DNA from: an uncultured Ruminococcus sp.
GTDB taxonomy: Bacteria > Bacillota > Clostridia > Lachnospirales > Lachnospiraceae
Direction: 5' to 3'
NCBI GenBank assembly: GCA_900066355.1
Contig: FMEL01000005.1
Span: forward strand, 138,889 to 202,888
DNA: 64,000 nt
This document shows, piece by piece, positions 18,064-26,906 of this stretch. The first letter of the stretch is position 1. Each line of letters begins with the position of its first letter. A program made the position numbers and the translations under genes. The notes beneath the pieces were generated by a model, which was not told the DNA's origin, did not search any database, and saw only the letters and a list, made by a program, of their open reading frames with translations.

Positions 18064-19577
18064 AAGATGCAAAAGAATTCTCCGCTGTAAAAAATTCCAT
18101 ACAGACCAGACTGAGTGGTGTTATGCTTTTGGTCCTGGTTTTTGCGCTTGGTATCAATGTGTTTATTTTTGCCCAGATCCGTACAGCGGTGGGAAGAATT
18201 GATGCGGTTTTTTCCAGCAATACGGCTATAAATGAGCTTTCAGATTCAATTGAACAGGTGGAAAGTACCGTTTATGAATATCTGAATACAAACAGTTCGC
18301 AGGCGTTGGAAAATTATTACCGCTATGAACAGAATTACAGGAATTTGCTCGAAGATCTGAATGACCGGAATCTGGATAATGAAGCAAAAATGCTTGAAAA
18401 AAATATCCGAAGGATGTCAGAAACTTATCTGGATCAGACAAATGAAACGGTACAGGCAAAGCGCGGCAGAAATGTTGAGAAGTACAAGACCTCCTATGAG
18501 GATGAACATAAACTGTATGAATATATCAATTCGTATAGCTATAACCTGAATAATCTGCGGTTCAAGATGAACTCTGCAAACTATCAGCTCCTGTTATCGG
18601 CGATGAATGTATTGTACAAACTGTGTATCGCGGTCATGCTGGTGGTTTATGCACTTGGACTTGTCGTAACGACACTGCTGGTACGCAATATGATCCGTCC
18701 GCTTACCGCACTGTCCAATACGGCACATGAAGTGGCGAAAGGAAATTTAAATGTCCCGCAGCTTCCGGTCGTAGTAGAAGATGAGGTTGGAATTGTAACC
18801 CGAAGTTTTAATCAGATGCTGGAAAGTATCCGTCAGAATATTGAGCAGCTGAAAGACAGTATGGAGCGTCAGGCACAGATGAAAGAACGGGAGCTTCTTA
18901 TGGAAACACATCTTAAAGAAGCACAGCTCAAATATCTGCAGGCACAGATCAACCCACATTTTCTGTTTAACAGTCTCAATGCAGGAGCGCAGCTTGCCAT
19001 GATGGGAGATGCAGACAAGACAGGTGTTTTTCTGGAAAAAATGGCGGATTTTTTTCGATATAATGTACGCAAGATGGAAGAAGATGCGATGCTCTGGGAA
19101 GAAGTAGAGGCCGTTGATAATTATATTTATATTCTGAATGTCCGTTTTGCGGGAGATATTACTTATATCAAAGAAGTAGATGAAGGAATCGAAAATATTC
19201 GTATTCCGAGTATGATTCTTCAGCCGCTGGTCGAAAATGCGGTGCAGCATGGCATTCATGACTGTATGGAAACGGGCTGGATCCGGATGTCGATTCATCA
19301 GAATGAAGATATGCTGGATATTACGATCAGTGATAATGGCGCCGGAATGACAGAAGAAATGATTGAAAAAGTAATGTCAGGCAGTGCTTCACAGGATAAT
19401 GAAGATCGTTTTTCTACGGGAATTGCGGTTCGAAATGTAATCGACAGGCTACAGCTTTATTATAAACAAAAAGAGTTTTTTACGATTGAAAGTGATGGCC
19501 CGGATACCGGAACCACGGTTCATATTATGATTCCTGTTGAAAAAGATGACACGGAGATTCCAAAAGACGGAGAATAG
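18060..19577 (+). CDS. Sensor histidine kinase, YesM/LytS family
   Basis: A 505-residue kinase. A first membrane helix (about 15-37) and a second (about 187-210) bound a helical extracytoplasmic sensor of about 150 residues. HAMP (RNMIRPLTALSNTAHEVAKG) and a coiled coil follow. The His_kinase segment is AQINPHFLFNSLNAG with the phospho-acceptor His300, and the ATPase has LQPLVENAVQHGI and DNGAGMT. The sensor lacks a recognisable sugar-binding domain, which fits use of the separate binding protein encoded just upstream with overlapping codons. It should phosphorylate the adjacent response regulator. Confidence 0.9.
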   Translation: MKDAKEFSAVKNSIQTRLSGVMLLVLVFALGINVFIFAQIRTAVGRIDAVFSSNTAINELSDSIEQVESTVYEYLNTNSSQALENYYRYEQNYRNLLEDLNDRNLDNEAKMLEKNIRRMSETYLDQTNETVQAKRGRNVEKYKTSYEDEHKLYEYINSYSYNLNNLRFKMNSANYQLLLSAMNVLYKLCIAVMLVVYALGLVVTTLLVRNMIRPLTALSNTAHEVAKGNLNVPQLPVVVEDEVGIVTRSFNQMLESIRQNIEQLKDSMERQAQMKERELLMETHLKEAQLKYLQAQINPHFLFNSLNAGAQLAMMGDADKTGVFLEKMADFFRYNVRKMEEDAMLWEEVEAVDNYIYILNVRFAGDITYIKEVDEGIENIRIPSMILQPLVENAVQHGIHDCMETGWIRMSIHQNEDMLDITISDNGAGMTEEMIEKVMSGSASQDNEDRFSTGIAVRNVIDRLQLYYKQKEFFTIESDGPDTGTTVHIMIPVEKDDTEIPKDGE

Positions 19578-19618
19578 AAATCAGACAACAGAAGGTAAGC
19601 AAAAGGGGAAATGAGAGT

Positions 19619-21214
19619 ATGTATCGAATCTTGGTAGCAGATGATGAGGGAATTATGCTGGAAGCATTCAAAAATGTCATAGCCGGTGCATTTGGAGAGG
19701 AATGTGTCGTTGAGACTGCAAAGACCGGAAGGGCAGTTACGGAGATTGCCGAAACTTTCCATCCGGATGTGGTATTTATGGACATTCATATGCCGGGAAT
19801 CAACGGCATTCAGGCAATGCGGGAAATACGTAAATTCAATACAACAGCGCTTTTTTATGTAGTATCGGCATATGACAAATTTGATTATGCCAAAGAGGCT
19901 ATCGATCTGGGCGTGGAGCGATATCTGACGAAGCCGATATCCAGAGCAAAGATCATTGCGGCTGTAGAGGAGGCAATTGGAAAAGTTGATGCAAAGCGAA
20001 ATCAGAGAAGTAATCTCTTAAAGATTCAGGAAAAACTGGAGACAGTCATTCCGGTTGTGGAGAACAGTTTCGTCGGAAGTCTGCTTTTTCAGCAGGAAAT
20101 GCAGGCGGCAGACTATTATCAGCAGCTTCTGGACATTGAAGACAAGCAGGGATATGTCATGATCCTGCAGTTTGGCCAGTCTTATGAGAACGGCAGACTG
20201 GTCAGCCCGGTCGGCATGAATGTAAAAGCACAGGAATTTTACGGAGAAATTCGAGATATTGTGAAATCTTATTTTTCCTGTGTAGTTGGTTCTATCATGT
20301 CCAATCGCATTCCAATCGTTGTTCCGTGTCCGATTTCGGCAAATTCTTATGAGGAGAGAATCGACCTTGTAGAAAGTTCGAGGAGTCTGATCTCGAAGCT
20401 TGAGGGAAGAATCGAGGCAAAATTCCGAATCGGTATCGGAAGGGTGCGGGAAATGCAGGAAATGGAGCGCTCTTACCGTGAGGCACTTCGTGCATTGAAC
20501 GGAAGCAAGAGCCGCGTGATACATATTGAAGACCTTTCTCAGAATGGTGTATATGATGAAGAATTTCCGGTAGAAATGGAAAAAAGTATTTTTCGCTATT
20601 TGGAAGAAGGGAAAGAAAAGGAATGCGTACAGGAGATGAATGAGTTCTTTGACTGGATGCTGGCGCATTATGCGGAGGACATGAACAACATCCGTCTGAA
20701 AGTACTGGAATATATTATCTGGGGCGAAAAGAAAGCATTTGAGGCGGGCGCAGTCAATTATGGATTCAGTTATCGCCGCGATTATCTGGATGTGGCGATG
20801 GCCTGCAAAAACTATGAAGAACTCCGTAAATGGTTCCTTGATAAAATGGTCAATGCCTGCCGGGCAATACGGGATCAGAAGGAAGAGCGGTCCAATTCCG
20901 CAGCAAAGAAAGCAATGCTGTATATTCAGGAAAACTACAGCAAAGATATTTCACTTGACGATGTTTCGGGCCTTGTGAATATCAGTCCGTATTATTTCAG
21001 TAAGATTTTTAAAGAAGAGACAGGTGAGAATTTTATTGAATATCTGACGAAGATCCGTATTGAAAAAGCGAAGGAATTTCTGGTAAAACCGGACATCAGT
21101 ATCAAGGAAGCCGGAATACGGAGTGGTTATACAGATCCGAACTATTTCAGCAGAATTTTTAAGAAACAGACGGATATGACACCAAGTGAATACAAAACGA
21201 GGTATGGGGAATGA
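19619..21214 (+). CDS. Response regulator, YesN type (REC-AraC)
   Basis: A 531-residue regulator. The receiver domain (residues 1-120) has the acidic pair ADDEG, phospho-acceptor Asp55 in FMDIHMPG and Lys in LTKPIS. A long linker domain follows, and then a C-terminal AraC/XylS double helix-turn-helix (about residues 425-530; SLDDVSGLVNISPYYFSKIF and IKEAGIRSGYTDPNYFSRIF). It probably activates the chvE operon in response to sugar. It overlaps the next gene by 4 bp (ATGA), so the regulator and the second binding protein are coupled. Confidence 0.9.
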   Translation: MYRILVADDEGIMLEAFKNVIAGAFGEECVVETAKTGRAVTEIAETFHPDVVFMDIHMPGINGIQAMREIRKFNTTALFYVVSAYDKFDYAKEAIDLGVERYLTKPISRAKIIAAVEEAIGKVDAKRNQRSNLLKIQEKLETVIPVVENSFVGSLLFQQEMQAADYYQQLLDIEDKQGYVMILQFGQSYENGRLVSPVGMNVKAQEFYGEIRDIVKSYFSCVVGSIMSNRIPIVVPCPISANSYEERIDLVESSRSLISKLEGRIEAKFRIGIGRVREMQEMERSYREALRALNGSKSRVIHIEDLSQNGVYDEEFPVEMEKSIFRYLEEGKEKECVQEMNEFFDWMLAHYAEDMNNIRLKVLEYIIWGEKKAFEAGAVNYGFSYRRDYLDVAMACKNYEELRKWFLDKMVNACRAIRDQKEERSNSAAKKAMLYIQENYSKDISLDDVSGLVNISPYYFSKIFKEETGENFIEYLTKIRIEKAKEFLVKPDISIKEAGIRSGYTDPNYFSRIFKKQTDMTPSEYKTRYGE

Positions 21215-22269
21215 AAAGAAAAACGGGTATTTTTCTGATAATTGGAGTGTTGGTGCTGATTCTTCTGACCGGATGCGGAACCGGAACAGAGGAAACTGCC
21301 AGTGAGGATTCAAAAGAAGCTGATAAACTTCAGATTGGGCTGAGTTTTGATTCTTTTGTTATTGAGCGATGGCTGCGTGACCGCGATATGTTTGTATCGA
21401 CAGCACAGGGGCTGGGAGCAGAAGTAAATGTGCAGGTCGCCGGAGGCGATGTGGATGAGCAGATTTCTCAGATCGAGTATTTTATCCAGAAGAAGATGGA
21501 TGTGATCGTAATCATCCCGATTGACGGTGACGCATTGTATGATGTTGTGAAAGAAGCAAAGAGCATGGGGATTTATGTTATCTGTTATGACAGGATCACA
21601 CCTAATGTAAATGCAGACCTGTATATCACGATCGACAATGAGATGGTTGGAACGCTGATGGGAGAATCTCTGATCCAAGCCTGCCCTGATGGTGGAAATA
21701 TCTTTGCCATTTACGGGTCTCCGACTGATAAGAATGTAGAGGAAGTTGAGAGGGGATTTAAAGAAGCCTTAAAAGGCAGTAAGCTGAATATAGTTTACAG
21801 TGGGTACTGTGATAACTGGCTGGCAGAGCTGGCGGCTACACATGTAAATAAAGGTCTGGAGATTACGGATGATGTTGTCGGGGTTATGTGTGGAAATGAT
21901 GACCTTGCAAGCCAGGCGGTAAAAGTGCTGTCAGAGAATCGTCTTGCCGGACAGGTGGCTGTTGTAGCACAGGATGCGGACCTTGCAGCATGCCAGCGGA
22001 TCGTGGAAGGTACTCAGACAATGACGGTGTACAAACCAATCGAGCAGGAAGCTTCAACGGCGGCAGAACTTGCCGTCAGACTCGGAAAAGGAGAGGATAT
22101 CAGTAAGGAAGAAAATGGGATTTCCGTTAATGAGACTTTCAATGACGGTTCGAATGACATACCGTATTATAAGATCACACCTGTGGCAGTGACCGCGGAG
22201 AATATGGATGAAGTGATCATAGATGGAGGATTCCATACAAGAGAGGATGTATATCTGAATGTGAAGTAA
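21211..22269 (+). CDS. Sugar-binding lipoprotein (XylF/ChvE-like)
   Basis: A 352-residue lipoprotein: signal with lipobox LTGC (Cys22), then a type I sugar-binding fold. LQIGLSFDSFVIERWLRDRD closely parallels the start of mature ChvE at 12944 (IGISMPTQSLERWNRDG), and IIPIDGDALYDVVKEAKSMG and TMTVYKPIEQEA parallel other ChvE segments. It is therefore a divergent paralogue of the transporter's binding protein, placed in the sensing operon rather than the transport operon. It may feed the same permease with another sugar or act in signalling. The 3' flank is the hairpin-rich gene-free stretch. Confidence 0.85.
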   Translation: MKRKTGIFLIIGVLVLILLTGCGTGTEETASEDSKEADKLQIGLSFDSFVIERWLRDRDMFVSTAQGLGAEVNVQVAGGDVDEQISQIEYFIQKKMDVIVIIPIDGDALYDVVKEAKSMGIYVICYDRITPNVNADLYITIDNEMVGTLMGESLIQACPDGGNIFAIYGSPTDKNVEEVERGFKEALKGSKLNIVYSGYCDNWLAELAATHVNKGLEITDDVVGVMCGNDDLASQAVKVLSENRLAGQVAVVAQDADLAACQRIVEGTQTMTVYKPIEQEASTAAELAVRLGKGEDISKEENGISVNETFNDGSNDIPYYKITPVAVTAENMDEVIIDGGFHTREDVYLNVK

Positions 22270-22282
22270 GATCGCAGTCGGT

Positions 22283-22622
22283 GTATAAATGTGTAGGCTT
22301 TCGGCTTCAGCAGATGATTTTGTAAAGCTGAAAGTGTTAAATATAAGAATGTGCGTCTCGTATCTGATTTGTCAGGATGGTTCAAAGATCTGGAAGTACT
22401 AAGAGAAGAAAAGCTTACAAAAACGCTCCGAAAAAATGACAAACTCGCTATCGCTCAGACAGTGTCATTTTTCGAAGCAATATAATCTTTTATTCTCTAA
22501 GTACTTCGAGCAGATCTTTTCAAGTCCTGTAAATCAGATACGAGACGCTTTTTCTTTGTATTTAAACACTGTTCAGAAGGGAAGCATAAGTACTGGAGAA
22601 TCAGAACTGGTACGCATTTATA
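22283..22622. repeat. Long imperfect hairpin element 1
   Basis: Outer arms TATAAATG/CATTTATA enclose a perfect 18-bp pair (22353-22370 with 22531-22548, GCGTCTCGTATCTGATTT). Inner AGATCT, AGTACT and AGAGAA/TTCTCT pairs follow, then the apical 33-nt segment 22436-22468 (ATGACAAACTCGCTATCGCT and on to GTGTCAT). Stretches of the arms alternate matched and unmatched. No coding potential is credible. The element follows a sugar-binding lipoprotein gene whose stop is at 22269. Confidence 0.75.
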
Positions 22623-22765
22623 CTTGACATGCGGATTAGTAGGAGTAGCGCGCGGACGCGCGCGAGCCCACTGGAATCGAGTCAGAAAGTGGAGAGCGAA
22701 GAGGGAAGAGGGAAGACCTGAATTTGCTATGTGGGGGTATTGAGGAATGGTAATAGCATGAACAG
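22623..22765. other. Spacer between the two hairpin elements
   Basis: About 140 bp without a credible gene. It holds a local GC-rich palindrome (GCGCGCGGACGCGCGC, 22648-22663) and a purine-rich run. No promoter pair, RNA gene or transposase fragment could be recognised. Confidence 0.6.
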
Positions 22766-22980
22766 GAATAAAAAACGTATCCTTCTGGTCTTTCAGGCTT
22801 TGAGGAAATCTTGAGAAGCACTTAGAAAATAAAAAACTACTTTGTCCCGGAAGATGACACTGTCTGAGCGACAGCGAGTTTGTCATTTTCCGGGACGTTT
22901 TTTGTAGTTCTTTATTTTCTTTAGTGATTCCAGATTTTCGAAACTACCTGAAGAGATCAGATGGATACGTTAATTTATTC
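22766..22980. repeat. Long imperfect hairpin element 2 (inverted relative to element 1)
   Basis: GAATAAA/TTTATTC, AACGTATCC (22774-22782)/GGATACGTT (22963-22971), AGAAAATAAA/TTTATTTTCT and GTCCCGGAA/TTCCGGGAC form the stem. The apex, 22854-22886, is the reverse complement of the apex of element 1 with one difference in 33. The right arm reaches into the stop codon of the TRAP binding-protein gene, so it may also end that transcript. Confidence 0.75.
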
Positions 22981-24042
22981 TTTGGAATTGAATTGTTCAT
23001 CAATACCATCCATGTAAGAATTATAGATTGCAGGATCAATCACTTCCCTGATCGATTCATACACTCCTTTGGATGCCTCACGGATTTCTTTCCGTGTCTC
23101 ATCGGACAGTGTAATAATCTCTGTTCCGCTTTCTTTGATCGTCGCAATCTTATCCGCAATTCGGGCATCAGACTGTTCTCTTGCGTACTCTGTAGCGAGC
23201 TGCGCTGCTTCCGTCATGATTTCCTGCTCATCCTCCGGAAGGTCTTTAAAGAACTCATCATTGACAATCAGGGAAATAAGATGCGGCAGATGATTCGTCT
23301 CTACGACGTAATCCTGCTGCTCATACAGATTGTTGGAAACAATAACTTCATACGGGTTTTCCTGCGCATCTATCGTGTGCTGCTGCAGACCGATATATAC
23401 TTCACTGAAACTCATCGGAGTCGGGTTTGCGCCAAGCGATTTCCAGAATGCCAGATGATAACTGTTTTCCATGGTACGGATCTTCTGACCTTTGAAATCT
23501 GCAAAACTGTTGACTGCTTTATTTGTACTCATAACACGGAATCCCTGATCTGCCATACCAAGCAGATGATAACCGCCGTTCGTATAAACATCACTGATCA
23601 GACTGTAAAAATCCGGCTCATCGATTTTTTTACGGCAGTCATCCAGAGAATCAAACACGCATGGAAGGTCAAAGACTGCCAGATCACTCATGAAAGAAAC
23701 CTGTGGAGCTGTATTCTGTACGACAAACGGGATATCACCGTCGGAACAGGTCTCCAGGAGGTCACGGTCGCCTCCGAGCGTGGAGTTTGCGTATACCTGA
23801 ATTTTCATTTTACCATTACTTAAGTCAGAAACTTCCTCAGCGAATTTTTCTGCAAAAATCTGTGTGACCGTATCTTCCGGGCTTGCAGTTGCCAGTGGCC
23901 AGGAATAACGCTGCACTTCCTCATCGGAAGAACCACATCCGGTAAGAACAACGCTTAAGATACCGGCAGCTGCCAGCACCGGAACTACACGGAGGATGCG
24001 ACGCTTTTTTATGTCTGTAGTAGCTGTAGTAAATTTTTTCAT
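22975..24042 (-). CDS. dctP: TRAP transporter solute-binding protein DctP
   Basis: A 355-residue lipoprotein with basic N-terminus and lipobox LTGC (Cys36). The DctP-family body includes LGGDRDLLETCSDGDI, GYHLLGMADQGFRVMST and the family region FADFKGQKIRTMEN, then NPTPMSFSEVYIGLQQHTIDAQENP. DctP proteins bind organic anions through a conserved Arg. I chose the ATG at 24042, which has AGGAGGAAAGA in front, over an upstream frame extension. It is last of the TRAP operon, 10 bp after dctM. The ligand could be quinate, shikimate or another carboxylate, judged by the neighbouring genes. Confidence 0.9.
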   Translation of the reverse strand: MKKFTTATTDIKKRRILRVVPVLAAAGILSVVLTGCGSSDEEVQRYSWPLATASPEDTVTQIFAEKFAEEVSDLSNGKMKIQVYANSTLGGDRDLLETCSDGDIPFVVQNTAPQVSFMSDLAVFDLPCVFDSLDDCRKKIDEPDFYSLISDVYTNGGYHLLGMADQGFRVMSTNKAVNSFADFKGQKIRTMENSYHLAFWKSLGANPTPMSFSEVYIGLQQHTIDAQENPYEVIVSNNLYEQQDYVVETNHLPHLISLIVNDEFFKDLPEDEQEIMTEAAQLATEYAREQSDARIADKIATIKESGTEIITLSDETRKEIREASKGVYESIREVIDPAIYNSYMDGIDEQFNSKE

Positions 24043-24052
24043 GTCTTTCCTC

Positions 24053-25342
24053 CTATAAGATTCCAATAGAAATTGCCGGGATGAAGGTGATCAGCAGGAG
24101 TGCAACAAGGAAGAAGGCAATCATTGGCATGGCTTTCTTTGCAATCTGCATAACCGGAACATCCGTCAGAGAACTTGCAACAAACAGGTTAACACCGATT
24201 GGCGGAGTAACAAATCCGATCGCAAGGTTGACAACCATGATAACACCAAACTGGATCGGGTCCATTCCGATGGCTTCTACGATCGGCAGAAGAATCGGTG
24301 TGAGAATCAGGATTGCCGGTGTGGTATCCATGACCATACCGACGATCAGCAGGAATATGTTGATGATCAGCAGGATCGCAACCGGGCTGTGGAAGTTGTT
24401 CAGGATAAATTCACTGACAGTCTGTGGTACCTGCATCAGAGTAAGGACTCTGGAGAAGGCGGTAGATGCTGCCAGGATAAAAAGAATCGGTGTAAAGGTA
24501 CGGATCGCTTCCACAAGAATCGGCCAGATATCATGGATCTTGATACTCTTGTATACAAACAGACTGATGATCAGCGCGTAGAATACAGAGATAACGGCGG
24601 CCTCAGTCGGAGAAGCAACACCGGTATAAATACATCCGAGGATGATGATCGGACTTAAAAGGGCGAAGAAACTTTCTTTCAACACCTTCAGAAGACCTTT
24701 GTCGTGAAGCATCTGTACTTCGCTGTGAATCTTTTCTTTGTCTTCACCGTAGCGTTTGCAGTGATAGATGGCATAAACCATAAGGAGTGCACCAATCATG
24801 AGTCCAGGGATGATACCTGCAAGGAACAGATCACTGACAGAGGCGCCGGAAGCCATACCATACATGATAAACGGAATACTCGGTGGAATGATAACACCGA
24901 GACCGCCGGCTACGGCTACGATCGCAGTAGAAAACGTAATGTCATATCCCAGCGTTGTAAGGATCGGGATCGTCATACTTCCGACTGCGGCAACAGTTGC
25001 AGGAGCAGAACCGGAGATCGCACCATAAAAAAGACAGGTGACGATAACGGCACACGGCATACCTGCGGTGAATTTTCCGAGGAAGTATGCAAAAACATCA
25101 AACAGTTTTTTGGAAATACCACCTTTTGCCATGATGATACCGGAAAGGACAAACATCGGAACTGCAAGGAGCGGGAAAGAGTCCAGACCGCCGAACATGG
25201 CACGGATCAGATATTTGGCACCTACAGTAAAGGACGGATCAAACACGGACGGAAGAACAGATGTAATCCCAAGAGTGATGGATACCGGAACTGCGATGAC
25301 CAGTAAGGCAACAAAGATAATAAATAAAACTACGACTGGCAT
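24053..25342 (-). CDS. dctM: TRAP transporter large permease DctM
   Basis: A 429-residue ion-coupled membrane permease with about 12 helices. The DctM landmarks are present: GLDSFPLLAVPMFVLSG, GAISGSAPATVAAVGSMTIP, GVIIPPSIPFIMYG and MVMDTTPAILILTPILLPI. It forms the transport channel with DctQ, using the sodium or proton gradient. It starts within the dctQ stop (TAATG overlap) and has GAGGAGG upstream, so it is translationally coupled. Confidence 0.94.
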   Translation of the reverse strand: MPVVVLFIIFVALLVIAVPVSITLGITSVLPSVFDPSFTVGAKYLIRAMFGGLDSFPLLAVPMFVLSGIIMAKGGISKKLFDVFAYFLGKFTAGMPCAVIVTCLFYGAISGSAPATVAAVGSMTIPILTTLGYDITFSTAIVAVAGGLGVIIPPSIPFIMYGMASGASVSDLFLAGIIPGLMIGALLMVYAIYHCKRYGEDKEKIHSEVQMLHDKGLLKVLKESFFALLSPIIILGCIYTGVASPTEAAVISVFYALIISLFVYKSIKIHDIWPILVEAIRTFTPILFILAASTAFSRVLTLMQVPQTVSEFILNNFHSPVAILLIINIFLLIVGMVMDTTPAILILTPILLPIVEAIGMDPIQFGVIMVVNLAIGFVTPPIGVNLFVASSLTDVPVMQIAKKAMPMIAFFLVALLLITFIPAISIGIL

Positions 25343-25968
25343 TAGCGTTCCTCCTCATTCGAATTTTTGATGGTATTGATACGGTTGTCGATACCTGATT
25401 CCAGCGCATTTTCGCCGAGTGATTCGGCATTGGCCTGAATGAAGGACTCCGGAGTATTGCGTTCCGGATGAGCCGGATCAAATACATTTTCGCCGCGTGC
25501 AACACGGAACTCGATGATCCAGCGCTGCAGGACACGGAAGGCAACCAGAACAAAGGAGACAAGAGGTGCTGCCTGTACATAATACATTGGAATACCACAA
25601 GCCGGCGAAAGCTGTCCACTGTGAACAGAAGACATCATATAAGACCAGGCAAATGGAATCATATAGATGAAAAAGATCAGCTCAAAAGTATGGTTGACTA
25701 CTTTAAATAAAGCTTTACCACGACGGGGAAAAATCGCAACGAACTGTTCGATCTTGATAGAAAGACATTTTTTGCTGCAATAGCTGACGCTCAAAAATCC
25801 ACACCAGATAAAGAGGTATCTGGTAAGTTCCTCAGACCAGGACAGGGACATGCCAAGAACATATCTGCAAAAGACCTGGACACCCATGATCAGCGTCATG
25901 GCGATCAGGAAAAGAACAAGGATAAATTCTTCGAGGTTCTCGTCCAGCCAGTGAAGTATTTTTTTCAT
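25342..25968 (-). CDS. dctQ: TRAP transporter small permease DctQ
   Basis: A 208-residue four-helix membrane protein. RYVLGMSLSWSEELTRYLFIWCGFLS is the family motif region with the conserved WSEE, and a long C-terminal cytoplasmic tail follows the last helix. It is first of the three TRAP genes. GGGAGGTCC precedes the ATG. The tail (about 45 residues) is longer than usual and ends KNSNEEER. Confidence 0.9.
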   Translation of the reverse strand: MKKILHWLDENLEEFILVLFLIAMTLIMGVQVFCRYVLGMSLSWSEELTRYLFIWCGFLSVSYCSKKCLSIKIEQFVAIFPRRGKALFKVVNHTFELIFFIYMIPFAWSYMMSSVHSGQLSPACGIPMYYVQAAPLVSFVLVAFRVLQRWIIEFRVARGENVFDPAHPERNTPESFIQANAESLGENALESGIDNRINTIKNSNEEER

Positions 25969-25990
25969 GAAGGACCTCCCTTAAAAATTG

Positions 25991-25996
25991 AGTATA
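25991..25996 (-). promoter_or_regulatory. TRAP operon -10 element
   Basis: TATACT on the minus strand, about 25 bp before the dctQ start. No good -35 lies 17 nt upstream, where instead the inverted repeat at 26012-26037 is found. This suggests an activator-dependent promoter. Confidence 0.5.
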
Positions 25997-26011
25997 GATA
26001 TTTTTTCACGA

Positions 26012-26037
26012 ATAACTGTTTAACGCTTTACAGTTAT
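26012..26037. promoter_or_regulatory. Inverted repeat, putative operator for the TRAP operon
   Basis: ATAACTGT (26012-26019) and ACAGTTAT (26030-26037) form perfect 8-bp arms around a 10-bp spacer. The repeat covers the -35 region of the TRAP promoter. Confidence 0.5.
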
Positions 26038-26043
26038 AAAAAT

Positions 26044-26078
26044 TACCGGTACTTTTATTTTAAATAAAAATACCGGTA
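26044..26078 (-). terminator. aroD operon terminator (symmetrical)
   Basis: TACCGGTACTTTTATTT (26044-26060) pairs with AAATAAAAATACCGGTA (26062-26078) with one mismatch. Read leftward it is followed by a T-rich run (TAATTTTTAT), so it ends the MFS-aroD transcript. Confidence 0.8.
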
Positions 26079-26103
26079 GTTTCAAGAAGTAATTATAGCT
26101 GCA

Positions 26104-26865
26104 TTACATTGCGCTGTGAAGAAGTCCAAGGACTGTATTCAGATCATTTACTCCCATCTGTCCCGGTGCGGAGGCTTTCTTTGCAGCACCGAAGGTCATG
26201 GAAGAACCGAATACTTCACCGCAGAGACGGCTGATAACGCCGGTACCTGCCATTGACATGGTGATGATCGGTCTGTCTGCATAGTTTGTGGTCATTTCTT
26301 CTGTAGCAGCAAGAAGTGTCAGAACGTCTTTTTTATTCTGAGGCATCACTGCGATTTTTGGAATATCAGCGTTCATATCCTGCATCTTGCGGAGACGATA
26401 GATGATATCTGCTTTTGCAGGAGTTTTGAAGAAATCATGGTTGGAAGCGATGACTTTGACTCCGGCTGCGTGAGCACCGTCGATGATTTTTTTTACGATG
26501 TCATCTCCGGTAAAGATTTCAACGTCAACAAGATCAACATATCCGGTCTGAGCTGCTTTGATGTTCAGTTCTGCATAAGCTTCCGGCTCGATAGCTTTTT
26601 CGCCGCCTTCTTTGGAAGTACGGAAAGTCATAAGGAGCGGAATGTTTCCAAGAACCTCGCGAAGGTTTTTCAGTACATCTTCTACTTTTGCAAAATCAAA
26701 TACACCTTCAAACCAGTCTACACGCCATTCAACAACGTCGATCGGAATAGAATCAAATGTTTTTGCTTCTTCAATGATGTCTTCTTTTGTGACGCCAACG
26801 ATCGGAACGATGATTTTCGGTGCGCCTGTACCAATCTCAATGTCACGGATTTTAACTGTATTCAT
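26104..26865 (-). CDS. aroD: Type I 3-dehydroquinate dehydratase
   Basis: Interconverts 3-dehydroquinate and 3-dehydroshikimate by a Schiff-base mechanism. The 253-residue length and sequence match the enterobacterial type I enzyme: IGTGAPKIIV at the N-terminus, EWRVDWFEG, TFRTSKEGGE, catalytic His in ASNHDF, Schiff-base Lys in PKIAVMPQ, and the C-terminal TGVISRLCGEVFGS and KKASAPGQM. It is co-transcribed with the MFS permease (41 bp apart) and is set among quinate/shikimate-type genes rather than aro biosynthesis genes, which suggests a catabolic role. RBS GAAAGGAAA. Confidence 0.95.
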   Translation of the reverse strand: MNTVKIRDIEIGTGAPKIIVPIVGVTKEDIIEEAKTFDSIPIDVVEWRVDWFEGVFDFAKVEDVLKNLREVLGNIPLLMTFRTSKEGGEKAIEPEAYAELNIKAAQTGYVDLVDVEIFTGDDIVKKIIDGAHAAGVKVIASNHDFFKTPAKADIIYRLRKMQDMNADIPKIAVMPQNKKDVLTLLAATEEMTTNYADRPIITMSMAGTGVISRLCGEVFGSSMTFGAAKKASAPGQMGVNDLNTVLGLLHSAM

Positions 26866-26906
26866 GATGATTTCCTTTCTTTTTGAATTTTCACCCTGAT
26901 ATTATT

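Noticed and set aside
22436..22886. Two overlapping frames on opposite strands, both starting MTNSLSLRQCH
   Set aside because: They start in the shared apex of the two hairpin elements, which explains the identical first residues. They have no ribosome site and no protein-like composition.
22270..22974. Retron or group II intron remnant in the hairpin-rich stretch
   Set aside because: Long inverted repeats alone are not enough; there is no reverse transcriptase or intron domain V/VI-like sequence nearby.
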